DNA of 64,000 nucleotides, taken from the NCBI GenBank assembly GCA_037126765.1, contig JBBCBC010000037.1, positions 9,367,263-9,431,262 on the forward strand, written 5' to 3'. The stretch comes from Stenogyne calaminthoides (Eukaryota; Streptophyta; Magnoliopsida; Lamiales; Lamiaceae). This document shows positions 36,394 to 47,800 of the stretch, piece after piece. The number at the start of each line of letters is the position of its first letter. Positions within the stretch are counted from its first letter, which is position 1. The position numbers and the translations under genes were made by a program. The notes under the pieces are model-generated. The model searched no databases, was not told the origin of the DNA, and saw nothing but the letters and a program-made list of their open reading frames with translations.

Positions 36394-37720
36394 ATGTCGG
36401 TTTCAAGGTTCATGTCCCTTTTTCGAGAATGTCGGTTTCATTCAAGGTTAATGTCCCTTTATGAGAATGTCGTTTCATGGTTCATGTACCTTTTACGAGA
36501 ATGTCGGTTTCATTCAAGGTTAATGTACCTTTATGAGAATGTCGTTTCATGGTTCATGTACCATTTACGAGAATGTCGGTTTCACTACTCAATGTCCCTT
36601 TTACGAGAATGTCGGTTTTACTACTAAATGTCCCTTTTATGAGGATATCGGTTTCAAGGTTCATGTCCCTTTTTATGAGAATGTCGGTATCATGGTTTAA
36701 CGTCTCTATTATGAGAATGACGCTTTCACGGTTCAATGCCTATTTTACGAGAATGTCGGTTTCAAGGTTTATGTCCCTATTATCAGAATGTCGGTTTCAC
36801 AGTTCAATGTCCCTTTTACGATAATGTTAATTTCACTGTTCAACGTCTCTTTTACGAGAATGTTGGATTCAGGGTTCATGTCCCTTTTTATGAGAATGTC
36901 GGTATCATTGTCCAATGCCTCTTTTATGAGAATGTCGATTTCACGGATTAATGTCTCTTTTTCGAGAATGTCGGTTTCAAGGTTTATGTCCCTTTTTACG
37001 AGAATGTCGATTCATGGTTTAATGCCCTTTAAATGAGAATGACGGTTTCACGGTTCAATGTTCCTTTTACGTGAATGTCGGTTTCAAGGTTTATGTCCCT
37101 TTTACGAGAATGTCGGTTTCATTCAAGGTTAATGTCCCTTTATGAGAATGTCGTTTCATGGTTCATGTACCTTTTACGAGAATGTCGGTTTCATTCAAGG
37201 TTAATGTACCTTTATGAGAATGTCGTTTCATGGTTCATGTACCATTTACGAGAATGTCGGTTTCACTACTCAATGTCCCTTTTACGAGAATGTCGGTTTT
37301 ACTACTAAATGTCCCTTTTATGAGGATATCGGTTTCAAGGTTCATGTCCCTTTTTATGAGAATGTCGGTATCATGGTTTAACGTCTCTATTATGAGAATG
37401 GCGCTTTCACGGTTCAATGCCTATTTTACGAGAATGTCGGTTTCAAGGTTTATGTCCCTATTATCAGAATGTCGGTTTCACAGTTCAATGTCCCTTTTAC
37501 GATAATGTTAATTTCACTGTTCAACGTCTCTTTTACGAGAATGTTGGATTCAGGGTTCATGTCCCTTTTTATGAGAATGTCGGTATCATTGTCCAATGCC
37601 TCTTTTATGAGAATGTCGATTTCACGGATTAATGTCTCTTTTTCGAGAATGTCGGTTTCAAGGTTTATGTCCTTTTTTTTACGAGAATGTCGATTCATGG
37701 TTTAATGCCCTTTAAATGAG
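36394..37720. repeat. higher-order duplication (period 681 bp) in the array
   Basis: 36394-37036 and 37075-37717 are near identical at an offset of 681 bases, differing at scattered single bases and in a T run (TTTTT versus TTTTTTTT near 37672). Modules opening with TTTCATTCAAGGTTAATGTC recur near 31245, 31857, 33414, 35327, 36448, 37128, 37800 and 38410, giving a common super-repeat of roughly 600-680 bases in this half of the array. Confidence 0.85.
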
Positions 37721-40707
37721 AATGACGGTTTCACGGTTCAATGTTCCTTTTACGTGAATGTCGGTTTCAAGGTTTATGTCCCTTTTACGAGAATGTCGGT
37801 TTCATTCAAGGTTAATGTCCCTTTATGAGAATGTCGTTTCATGGTTCATGTACCTTTTACGAGAATGTCGGTTTCACTACTCAATGTCCCTTTTACGAGA
37901 ATGCCGGTTTCACTACGAAATGTCCCTTTTATGAGAATGTCGGTTTCAAGGTTCATGTCCCTTTTTATGAGAATGTCGGTATCATGGTTCAATGTCCCTA
38001 TTATGAGAATGTTGTTTTCACGGTTCAATGCCCCTTTTACGAGAATGTCGGTTTCAAGGTTTATGTCCCTATTATGAGAATGTCGGTTTCACGGTTTAAT
38101 GTCCCTTTTACGATAATGTCAATTTCACGGTTCAACGTCTCTTTTACGAGAATGTTGGATTCAAGGTTCATGTCCCTTTTTTTGAGAATATCGGTATCAT
38201 TGTCCAATGTCTCTTTTATGAGAATATCGATTTCACTGATTAATGTCTCTTTTTCGAGAATGTCGGTTTTTAGGTTTATGTCCCTTTTTACGAGAATGTC
38301 GATTCATGGTTTAATGCCCTTTAAATGAGAATGACGGTTTCACGGTTCAATGTCCATTTTACGTGAATGTCGGTTTCAAGGTTCATGTCCCTTTTACGAG
38401 AATGTCGGTTTCATTCAAGGTTAATATCCTTTTATGAGAATGTAGTTTCGTGGTTCATGTACCTTTTACGAGAATGTCGGTTTCACTACTCAATGTCCCT
38501 TTTACGAGAGTGTCGGTTTCACTACGAAATGTCCCTTTTATGAGAATGTCGGTTTCAAGGTTCATGTCTCTTTTTATGAGAATGTCGGTATCATGGTTCA
38601 ACGTCCCTATTATGAGAATGTCGGTATCATGGTTCAACGTCCCTATTATGAGAATGTCGCTTTCACGGTTCAAGCCCCTTTTACAAGAATGTCGGTTTCA
38701 AGGTTTATGTCCCTATTATGAGAATGTCGGTTTCACGGTTCAATGTCCCTTTTACGTGAATGTTGGTTTCAAGGTTCATGTCCCTTTTTCGAGAATGTCG
38801 GTTTCATTCAAGGTTAATGTCCCTTTATGAGAATGTCAGTTTCAAGGTTCATTTCCCTTTTAGGAGAATGTCGGTTTTATTCAAGGTTAATGTACCTATT
38901 ATGAGAATGTCGGTTTCATTCAAGGTTAATGTACCTATTATGAGAATGTCAGTTTCACGACTCAATATACCTTTTATGAGAATGTTGGTATTATGGTTCA
39001 ATGCCCCTTAATGAGAATGTCAATTTCATGACTCAATGCCCATTTTATGAGAATGTTGGTATTATGGTTCAATGTCCTTTTTACTAGAATGTTTTCACGG
39101 TTCAACGTCCCTTTTACGAGAATGTCGATTTCAAGGTTCATTTCCCTTTATTAGAATGTCGGTATCATGATTCAGTGCCCCTTTTATGAGAATGTCTGCC
39201 TCACGGTTCAATGTTCCATTTATGAGAATATCGCTTTTATAGTTCATATCCCTTTATAATAATGTCGGTTTACTCAAAGCTACGTAATGAGAATATCAGT
39301 TTCACGGTTCAATGTCTCTTTTACGAGAATGTCGGTTTCAAGGTTCATGTCCCTTTATTTGAATGTCGGTATCATGGTTCAATGCCCCTTTTGAGAATGT
39401 CGGTTTCACGATTCGTGTCCCTTTTAATGAGAATGTCTGTTTCACTATTCAATCTCCCTTTTACGAAAATGTCGGTTTCATGGTTCATTGTCTTTTTTAT
39501 GAGAATACCAATTTCACAACTCAATGTCCCTTTTATATGAATGTCGGTTTCATGGTTCAATATCTCTATTACGAAAATGTCTGTTTCAAGGTTCATGTCC
39601 CTTTTTACGAGAATGTCCGTTTCGTGGCTCAATTCCCCTTTTATGGGAATGTCGGTTTCACGGTTCAATTCCCCTTTTATGAGAATGTCGGTTTCACCGT
39701 TCAATGTCTCTTTTACGAGAATGTCGACTTCAAGGTTCATGTCTCGTTATCATATGGTTCAATGCCCCTTTTATGAGAATATCAGTTTCACGGTTCAATG
39801 TCCCTTTTAAGAGAATGTCTGTTTCACGGTTCATGTCCCTTATACGAGAATTTTGGTTCCACTACTCAATGCCCCCTTTTCTGAGAATTTCAGTTTCACG
39901 ACTCAATGCCCCTTGTATGAGATTGTCTGTATCACGGTTTAATGTCCTTTCTATGAGAATGTTTTCACAGTTCAATGTCCCTTTTACGAGAATGTCGGTT
40001 TCACGGTTCAATGTTCCTTTTACGAGAACGTCGGTTTCATGGTTCAATGTCTCTTTTAAGAGAATGTCGGTTTCACAATTCAACGTTCCTTTTACGAGAA
40101 TGTCGGTTTCACGATTCAACCTACCTTTTACGAGAATGTCGATTTCAAGGTTCATGTCCCTTTTACGAGAATGTCGGTTTCAAGGTTCATATCCCTTTAT
40201 AAGAATGTCGGTATCATTGTTCAGTGCCTCTTTTATGAGATTGTCGGTATCACGGTTCAATGTCCCATTTATGAGAATGTCAGTTTCATTGTTCATATCT
40301 CTTTATGAGAATGTCGGTTTCACTATTCAATGTCCCTTTTATGAGAATGTCTCAAGGTTCACGTCCCTTTTAATGAGAATGTCGGTATCATGGTTTAATG
40401 ACCTTTTTTATGAGAATGTCGGTTTCACAGTTCACAGTCCCTTTTACGAGAATGTCGGTTTTAAGGTTCATGTCCCTTTTATGAGAATGTGGTTTCACGG
40501 TTCATGTCTCTTTTAAGAGAATGTCAATTTCACGGTTCAACGTCTCGTTTACAAGAATGTCGGTTTCAAGGTTCATGTCCCTTTTTATGAGAATGCCGGT
40601 ATCATGGTTCAATGCCCCTTCTATGAGAATGTCGGTTTCACGGTTCAATGCCCCTTTATGAGAATGTCGGTTTCACTACTCAATGTCTCTTTTACGAGAA
40701 TATCTTA

Positions 40708-41058
40708 GGGTATGTTTGTTTTGAGATTTAGATGTGCGGGGGAAGTCATGACTTCGAAATCCTATGGATTTGAAAGTCTTGGTGACTATAAAAAATATGT
40801 GTTTGTTTTGAGATTTTGATAGGGTGAGATTTTACTTTATGTCAAATCAATGTTTAATAATAATTGATGTAGTATTATTATATTGAGTTGAGAGTGGGAA
40901 AAGTAGTGATGTGATTGTATTGAATTTTGTGAAAAATAGGGGTGTAGGTGTACTTTATAGGAGATGATTTTGAAGTCTAATTTTAAATCTCAAACTATAA
41001 TGGGACGTGGTTTTCAAATTCTAAGTCCATCCGGGTGAGTCCCAAAACAAACATACCC
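40708..41058. mobile_element. Tourist-like (PIF/Harbinger) MITE inside the array
   Basis: 351 bases with termini GGGTATGTTTGTTTTG and CAAAACAAACATACCC, perfect inverted repeats of 16 bases with imperfect pairing further in. The trinucleotide TTA flanks both ends (40705-40707 and 41059-41061), the target-site duplication of PIF/Harbinger elements. The minisatellite resumes in register on the right. It has no coding capacity. Confidence 0.92.
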
Positions 41059-42489
41059 TTAAGGTTCACGTCCCTTTTAATGAGAATGTCAGTATCATGG
41101 TTCAATGGCCTTTTTATGAGAATGTCGGTTTCACAGTTCAATGTCCCTTTTACGAGAATGTCGGTTTTAAGGTTCATGTCCCTTTTTTGAGAATGTTGGT
41201 TTCACGGTTCATGTCCTTTTACGAGAATTTCGGTTTCATTACTCAATGCCCTTTTATGAGAATGTCGATATCATGGTTTAATATCCCTTTTACGAGAATG
41301 TTGATTTCATGATTTATATCACTTTTTTATGAGAATGTCGGTATCATAGTTCAGTGCCCCTTTTATGAGAATGTCGGTTTCACGGTTCAATGTCCCTTTT
41401 ATGAGAATGTCGATTTCACGGTTAATGTCCCTTTTACGATAATCTCGATTTCACTACTCAGTGCCATTTTATGAGAATGTCATTTTCATGATTCAATGCC
41501 CCTTTTTTGAGAATGTTGGTTTCACGGTCGAATGTCCTTTTTACGAGAATGTCGATTTTAAGGTTCTTGTCTCTTTTATTAAAATGTCGGTATCACGGTT
41601 CACTGCCCCTTTTATGAGAATGTCGGTTTCACGGTTCAATTTTCCTTTTACTAGAATGTCGGTTTCAAGGTTCATGTTCATTTCATGAGAATGCCAGTTT
41701 CACTGCTCAATGCCCCTTTTATGAGAATGTCGGTTTCATGGTTTAATGCCCCTTTTATGGGAATGTCGATTTCCCGGTTCATGGCCCTTTTACGAAAATC
41801 TCGGCTTCACACAGTTCATGTCTATTTTACGAAAATGTTAGTTTCACACGGTTTAATGTCCCTTTAATGAGAAAGTTAGTTTCACGACCCAATGCCCCTT
41901 TTATGAGAAGGTCGGTTTCACGACTCAATGCCCCTTTTATGAGAAGGTCAGTTTCACGGTTCAATGTCCCTTTTATGAGAATGTCGTTTTCATGTTCCAA
42001 TGTCTCTTTTATGAGACTGCCGGCTATATGTCCCTTTTATGAGTGTCAGTATTACAGTTCAATGTCTTTTTATGAGATTGTCGGTATTACGGTTCAATGC
42101 CCCTTTTATGAGTAAGTCGGTTTCACGGTTCAGTTCCCTTTTATGAGAATGTCAGTTTCATAATTCAGTGTTCGTTTTCTGAGAATGCCAGTTTCACAAT
42201 TTAATGTTTCTTTTCTAAGACTGCCAGTTTCACAATTTAGTGCCCCTTTTTTGAGAATGTTGGTTTTACGGCCCAATGTACATGTTATTGGATTTTCACT
42301 TTTACGGCTCAATACCCCTTTTATGAAAATGTTGATTTTTTGCTCAATGCCCCTTTTATGAGAATGTTGGTTTTACGGCTCAATGCCCTTTTTATGGTTC
42401 AATGCCCATTTTCCAAGAATGTCGATTTTGGGTTGAATGCTCCTTTTATGTGAATGTCGGTTTCACGGTTCAATGTCCCTTTCATGAGA

Positions 42490-44802
42490 TTATGGCTGGC
42501 TGAGCTAGAGGTTTGTGATTGCATGAATATCATCACTATTTTTCGTGCCATGTCCAATGTAGCATAGTCTGTTTACCACTTATGCCCCATGGTCCATAAA
42601 CGTGCATATGAGATGGCTTAAGTTCAGATGGGAGTACACCTTATTTCTGGCCTAATTTTTGTAAAATTTTAAGCAAACCTCTCAAAAGTGTGGGGAATCA
42701 AAGTACAATTATAACCAAACACCCGTTACCGCTGCAAAATTGCAGCTTGTCGCCCGTGGTGGTTTATCTATATTTTTATGATATAACTATGGTTTTATAC
42801 ATAGATGAATGATGAATAAAAAATGAACTAATGGTTATGAATGGTGAGACAAGAAATTATTAGCATACTGTATCCAGTCATATATGGGTAAGTGATTGGA
42901 TCAAGAGATTGGAAGTGTTATGTCTCCAAAGGGAATTTTATGGTTTACCATAATGCTGCAACTGATAGCTATCAAATGTAAAGACGGGACTTAAAATTTC
43001 TAAGAATGATGGTTTGTATCCATTTACCGGTTAAATCTTTTTACCCCGACAAGAGTGGGTGAATAAGATAATATGGTCCAGATCAGGTCAAAATGATGAT
43101 TTCATATGGAAGTCCAGTTCTCTAAAATGGTATCTGTAAATGCATCAAAGATGGTGCTGAATTTTGCATTTATGTTTTCTCCGTAGATTCATTTGATCAT
43201 TGCAACTTCAGACACAAACTCTTGTAGGGTTGGAGATAACAATCTTTGCCTGAAATTGTCAATGGTCCCGCTTGAAAGCATCATGAATGGTTTGCAATTC
43301 AGGTGATTGAAATGATTACTCGCATGTCAATTTAGAAATCTACCGAGTGCTTTTAATTGTGTCCTTTTGTAGATTTATATCGCTTTTTTCTTATGAAATA
43401 GGAAATTATCACCTTATCACGTTATTTGAGGTGCTTGTGGCTGTGGACCTTGCTGGTTTACGTGGGATGAAACTTTTTCACATTACATATTGAGTCTCAT
43501 AATCTATGACGGAATAGTTATTGATCACTTCAGTTTTTCAAAGCATAAATTGTTTTGAAGCGTGTTAAAATTTGATGCAGTTTTTAACATCTTATAACAT
43601 TAGTTACCAGTTCCTTCAATTTAAGATAAAAAAGAAAAAAATCTAAAGCAAGCAACGTTTCAATTTCATCTGTTGCGTCAATTAAGTGGTCACCGCCGTG
43701 TCTGGGCGTGAGAGATGTTTAAATGTTTTATTTTCAAGATTGTGACATTTCTGTTGATTTTGGGACGATTTTGTTTTTTGTATTTTCAGTTTTACGTGCG
43801 AAAGAGGCAATGAGTGGTAAAAGAAGGGTGGCACAATTTTAGTGGGCTCTATATCATTCCCGAAATCATCATAATAGTGATTTCGGTGCCGGATGGTGAT
43901 AGGACAAATGTTATTCAGAGGATTCATTGATGGTACTAATGGGGAACATTGTTTTCCTCTGAATTTTGACTATTAAATTTTTTGAACACTTGAGTTATCC
44001 AGAAGGCTATTAAAGATTGGGAAAGTTGACATTAATTCTGATTTTACTACATGGTGCCTTAAATCTTTATAATGATCAGTAACTCTGCTTTGAATCGTTT
44101 TAAATCTGCCTTGCATGTGATAAAGTTTTTCAGTGTTTTGGTCTTCTGATGAGTATTTCTACTATTGAATTCCTGCTCCTAAGATTTCAGCGTTCAAACA
44201 TCTGATAAAACTTCATGTTGCTGATTCCTGATATTCCATTGATTAATTTGGCACTATATAGGGACACTCGCTATTATCGTAAATTCGTAATACTTCTGAG
44301 CTTGTAATCTTTAGCAAGAATCTAACCTATGACTTCATTTTATTGTCATCATATTTTTATCTTTCAATATATTAACTCTAAATCCCTGTGCAGTGGGGCT
44401 TGTCAGATGGATATTAATGCTTCAAACGGCGACACTATTAACTTCCATCAATGAATTTCTTAGATAAAATGAGAAACAGTTTATATATATTGTTTACACG
44501 CTTTTCACACACACAAAAAAAGGATGAAAATAAAATATCATTTGGTGCTGATAAAAATGGTGCAGGGCGCAAAATAAAGATGACATTAGACTTCTACAAA
44601 AAAAACCCCGAAAGGGAAGTGATTTACAGGCTAAGGCATGAAACTAATCAACCCGACCAAGTGATGGCTTTTAACAATGTATCAAAAAAGCAAAATTAGT
44701 ATGATATACAAACAACACGTGCTCTCTCGCTTGAAAATGTTCTCGTAAGATTCCAATGGGCAGTTGCTAAGAGTTCTCTCCTCTTTCTGAGGCTGAGTGA
44801 TC
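42490..44802. other. gap after the array with exon-like fragments
   Basis: No complete gene. Two short stretches look like exons on the plus strand: about 43187-43302 (preceded by TCTCCGTAG, reading SCRVGDNNLCLKLSMVPLES, followed by GTGATTG), and about 44397-44452 (preceded by CCCTGTGCAG, ending in a TGA). Neither matches a protein I recognise, and they may belong to a remnant gene separated from its 5' part by the array. The part from about 44460 to 44802 overlaps the expected 3' UTR of ARPC2A on the other strand. Confidence 0.35.
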
Positions 44803-47800
44803 TCATTTCGAATTGAAACTGCCTCGCCCGTCCTTGATACCCTGCATAGTATAAAACAAGTCGCATATTTAGAGGAATTCTGGGAATTGGGTGGGCTGAC
44901 ATTTTATATGGGTCCAAACGTCGTACCAATCGCTTAAAGGATTTGTTTTGATCATCAGTCTTCTTGGCGTTCTCAGAATCTGGTTTGGCACGATCCAAGG
45001 CCTAAGGCACAAAGAGGGAAGTAAATTAGACCGATTTTAAGGTACAAAACTAAAGAAGCAAAGTAACAGGATCTTCTGAAGCTATGCCAAATAAATTAAT
45101 AATATACTTCTTGTGCTCTGTTTTCATATCTTACTTAACTTGTAAAGAACCCAAAAGGCATCACTCACCTTTATCAGTGATTCCACACGGCGTCGCATCC
45201 TGGTGTGTGTGAAACCTTCTGAACTCTGGTTAAACAAGAACAATCAGAAGAATCCTCATTCAGGCACAGTAACCATGATGCATAATTTGTTTTCTTTTAA
45301 TTGTCAGTTTTGTATTCTGTTTAATCTCTCAAATAGTCAAACAACGTCTAAGCCAGGATAAGATTTATTAACAACAATTTCTTTCATTCCCAGTTTTATT
45401 TCCTTAAGAATTCACTTTTCACAATTACCCATAAGTGCTCAAATGAAGGGAGAGAAGAGGGGGAAATACGAAAGAGAGAGAACTACTTAGTGCAGTTATA
45501 GCAGTTACTGTTACACAGCATTATCCATACAATTCAGTTTTTTTGTGAATGCTAGTCTTTTGTACCTCAATATATTTCATTCCCAAAACACAAATTGGAC
45601 ATATTCACATTTTCCAATGCTCTATTTTCCTATTACATCACATCTGTAGCTTGGATAGCTCAAAACTTAATATTTTGGTTTTTTCTTGTTTTCTCATGTA
45701 AAATCATGTTACATTTTCTAAAAAAAAACAGCTGGTCGCGGTACCCTAGCCAGAGAACAATCATTCTCCTCCAGCAAGAGAATAGCACATAGCAACTGAA
45801 AAGCCAATCTATAAATTAGATGACAACAGGCAAAAAAACAACTTAAGGAGTGCATGAGTTCTCACCTTGACATGATAGCTGACAAAAGCATGAAAAGTTG
45901 ATAAACTCCAAACAGTTCTGTCCAGCTTTCTGCCATCCACATGGCGAGGGAAAATAACTGTTCATCAGGAACACATATGAGTACACCATAATCATAGATA
46001 AACAGAGTAAATAAAAATATCAGCTTAGAATCCAGGCAATACCAAAGCTGACAAATCCAGCATTTGCTGTTAATGCTTCATTTGGAGCTCCTTCCAGCTC
46101 CTGGGGGGGAGAAGAAGACCACAAACAAGGAGGGGCATTGTTAAGTCCAGCAGTTCGCCTTGCTTCCACAAATTCCTGGACATTTGCCAAATATTAGAAG
46201 ACTCAAAAAGAACTTTATTCACAAAAGTAGCTACGAAAGAGATATTAGTCTGATTGAGTGGAATAGCAATTGTTAATATAACATACAAACAGAAGCAGGA
46301 TTGATTAGCCTAAAAAAATGAGAACTACATAATATAAAGCTAAAGAACATACATTAAGAAGTCATGTCCTGTCCAAAGCGCAAATCAATAAACTACATAA
46401 TAGTTACATCAACATATAAAAATGAGAACATCACAGCATGTAAGTTGATTACTATGGAGATGGAAGAAGATGATTTGTATGCTTTTGGAAATGTAGCAGT
46501 GTAGCAGAACCTAAGGCATGACTCGCATGAGCCTTTCCAATTTAAAGATCTAACACAACCAATAGTAAAGGAGAAACGGAAAAATGTAACGCAAATTTTT
46601 TTTAGGCTGATGTAATGTCAAATAGTACTATTTTATGGTGCTAATTTTCGTCCATGTACCTGAAGGAAAGAAGTGGCCAGAACAGTATCTATGGAATCTT
46701 TAAATCGCATTGGGAAAATCACATTCACCTTGTCTCGCTGCAACCAAAAATCACATTCAGTTCAGGATCGAAACTCGCATCTAATTTTGTGTTCTTTTTT
46801 AACCAAGCCAAGATTATAAACTCGTGAAAGCTTAAAATATTACACGGGAAAAACAAAAAACGACTCGTTTGGCCGATGTACAAGGGGAACAATCTGGTTT
46901 AAGTCAGACTTAGCACCCCTCGAGACAAGTTGTTTCAAAATCGCTCTCAATGGTGCACCCTGTACCACTTCTCTTATAGAAGCAATTTTTACCAGGAGGG
47001 CTTGCTTATGCTCTACAGAAAATCAACCAAAGACATTAGATAAAACCCAAAATACAAATACAAGATAAGAGAAATGAAATGAAAATCATATTCTATATAA
47101 ACTTCGCAGTTAATGACTAATAATTCCTTTTTATCATTACTGGATTAAGAACTTGTCCTTACTTAACACCAAAAACAATGATAAAATAAAAAATTCTCCA
47201 TATTTGACGTAATTCTTTGTAATATATTTGTAAGTGGGCATATTTCTCTAACTTCAACAAGTGATGTATAGCATATATATATATAAAGGTAAGACAAGGT
47301 ACTCTTTATAAAATGAAAATTGCATCAACACACACACCACAAACAAAGGTTTACAGCATAGAAATGTTGCACTCTCTACTTTATCTAATGAAACTAGCTT
47401 TCTTAGTAGAAAAACCTAAACTATAGAAGAGGTAAGAGCAATGCACTTGTTTAAAAATCCTTCAATGGGAACCGAAACGAGGCTGAGTTCAGGGTAATTA
47501 TGATGGTTAAGGAGAACAAAAGATGAGAAATCCACTACCTCCCCCTCCTAAATAAGTTAACAATTATCCCATTTTGATTACCCATCTCCCTTCCTCTAAT
47601 CGTTTCTCCTCAATCATTCCATTATTTCTCAACCAACAACCATTTGTTGTCCACTTCATTCCAAAATTAGGGCAACACACTAACAACGTAACCAGCATTG
47701 GGAGACACTTCCTCCAACATATCCCTTTCATTACGGGGGCATAGAGAGAAAAACAATTTTCATTACCATTCCCATTGAAGAATTTTAACCAAGCGCCCCC

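Larger units (their letters stand above)
29121..42489. repeat. ~13.4-kb minisatellite of 35/36-bp units
   Basis: Continuous head-to-tail units with a shared core GAGAATGTCGGTTTCA and a variable half: GGTTCAATGTCCCTTTTA in the 36-base form, GGTTCATGTCCCTTTTA in the 35-base form. Cores are followed by C or T before GAGAA. Dividing the length (minus the Tourist insertion) by the unit gives roughly 365 copies. Variation is mostly single substitutions and one-base indels. Divergence is higher toward the right end (beyond about 41.9 kb). The array starts within 20 bases of the splice-donor-like end of the last helicase fragment. The 36-base unit equals 12 codons and lacks stops in all three plus-strand frames, so many chance open frames up to 270 codons with 12-residue periodicity appear. 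I do not recognise the unit as a named satellite. Confidence 0.97.

Noticed and set aside
29154..42115. Many ORFs of 60-270 codons with 12-residue repeats
   Set aside because: They follow directly from a 36-base unit without stops. The same unit is open in three plus frames and one minus frame, and 35-base units break every frame. No start context, splice pattern or signal peptide supports a protein.
29121..42489. CRISPR-like array
   Set aside because: Units are contiguous with no unique spacers, differ from each other, and the setting is a plant nuclear genome.
43682..43927. Minus-strand 81-codon ORF
   Set aside because: No homology recognised, no splice or start context, AT-rich composition like the surroundings.
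44696..45001. Unspliced last exon of ARPC2A giving a 76-residue longer tail
   Set aside because: An 85-base intron with GTACG donor, T-rich tract and GCAG acceptor lies inside, and removing it gives the short tail expected for the family.
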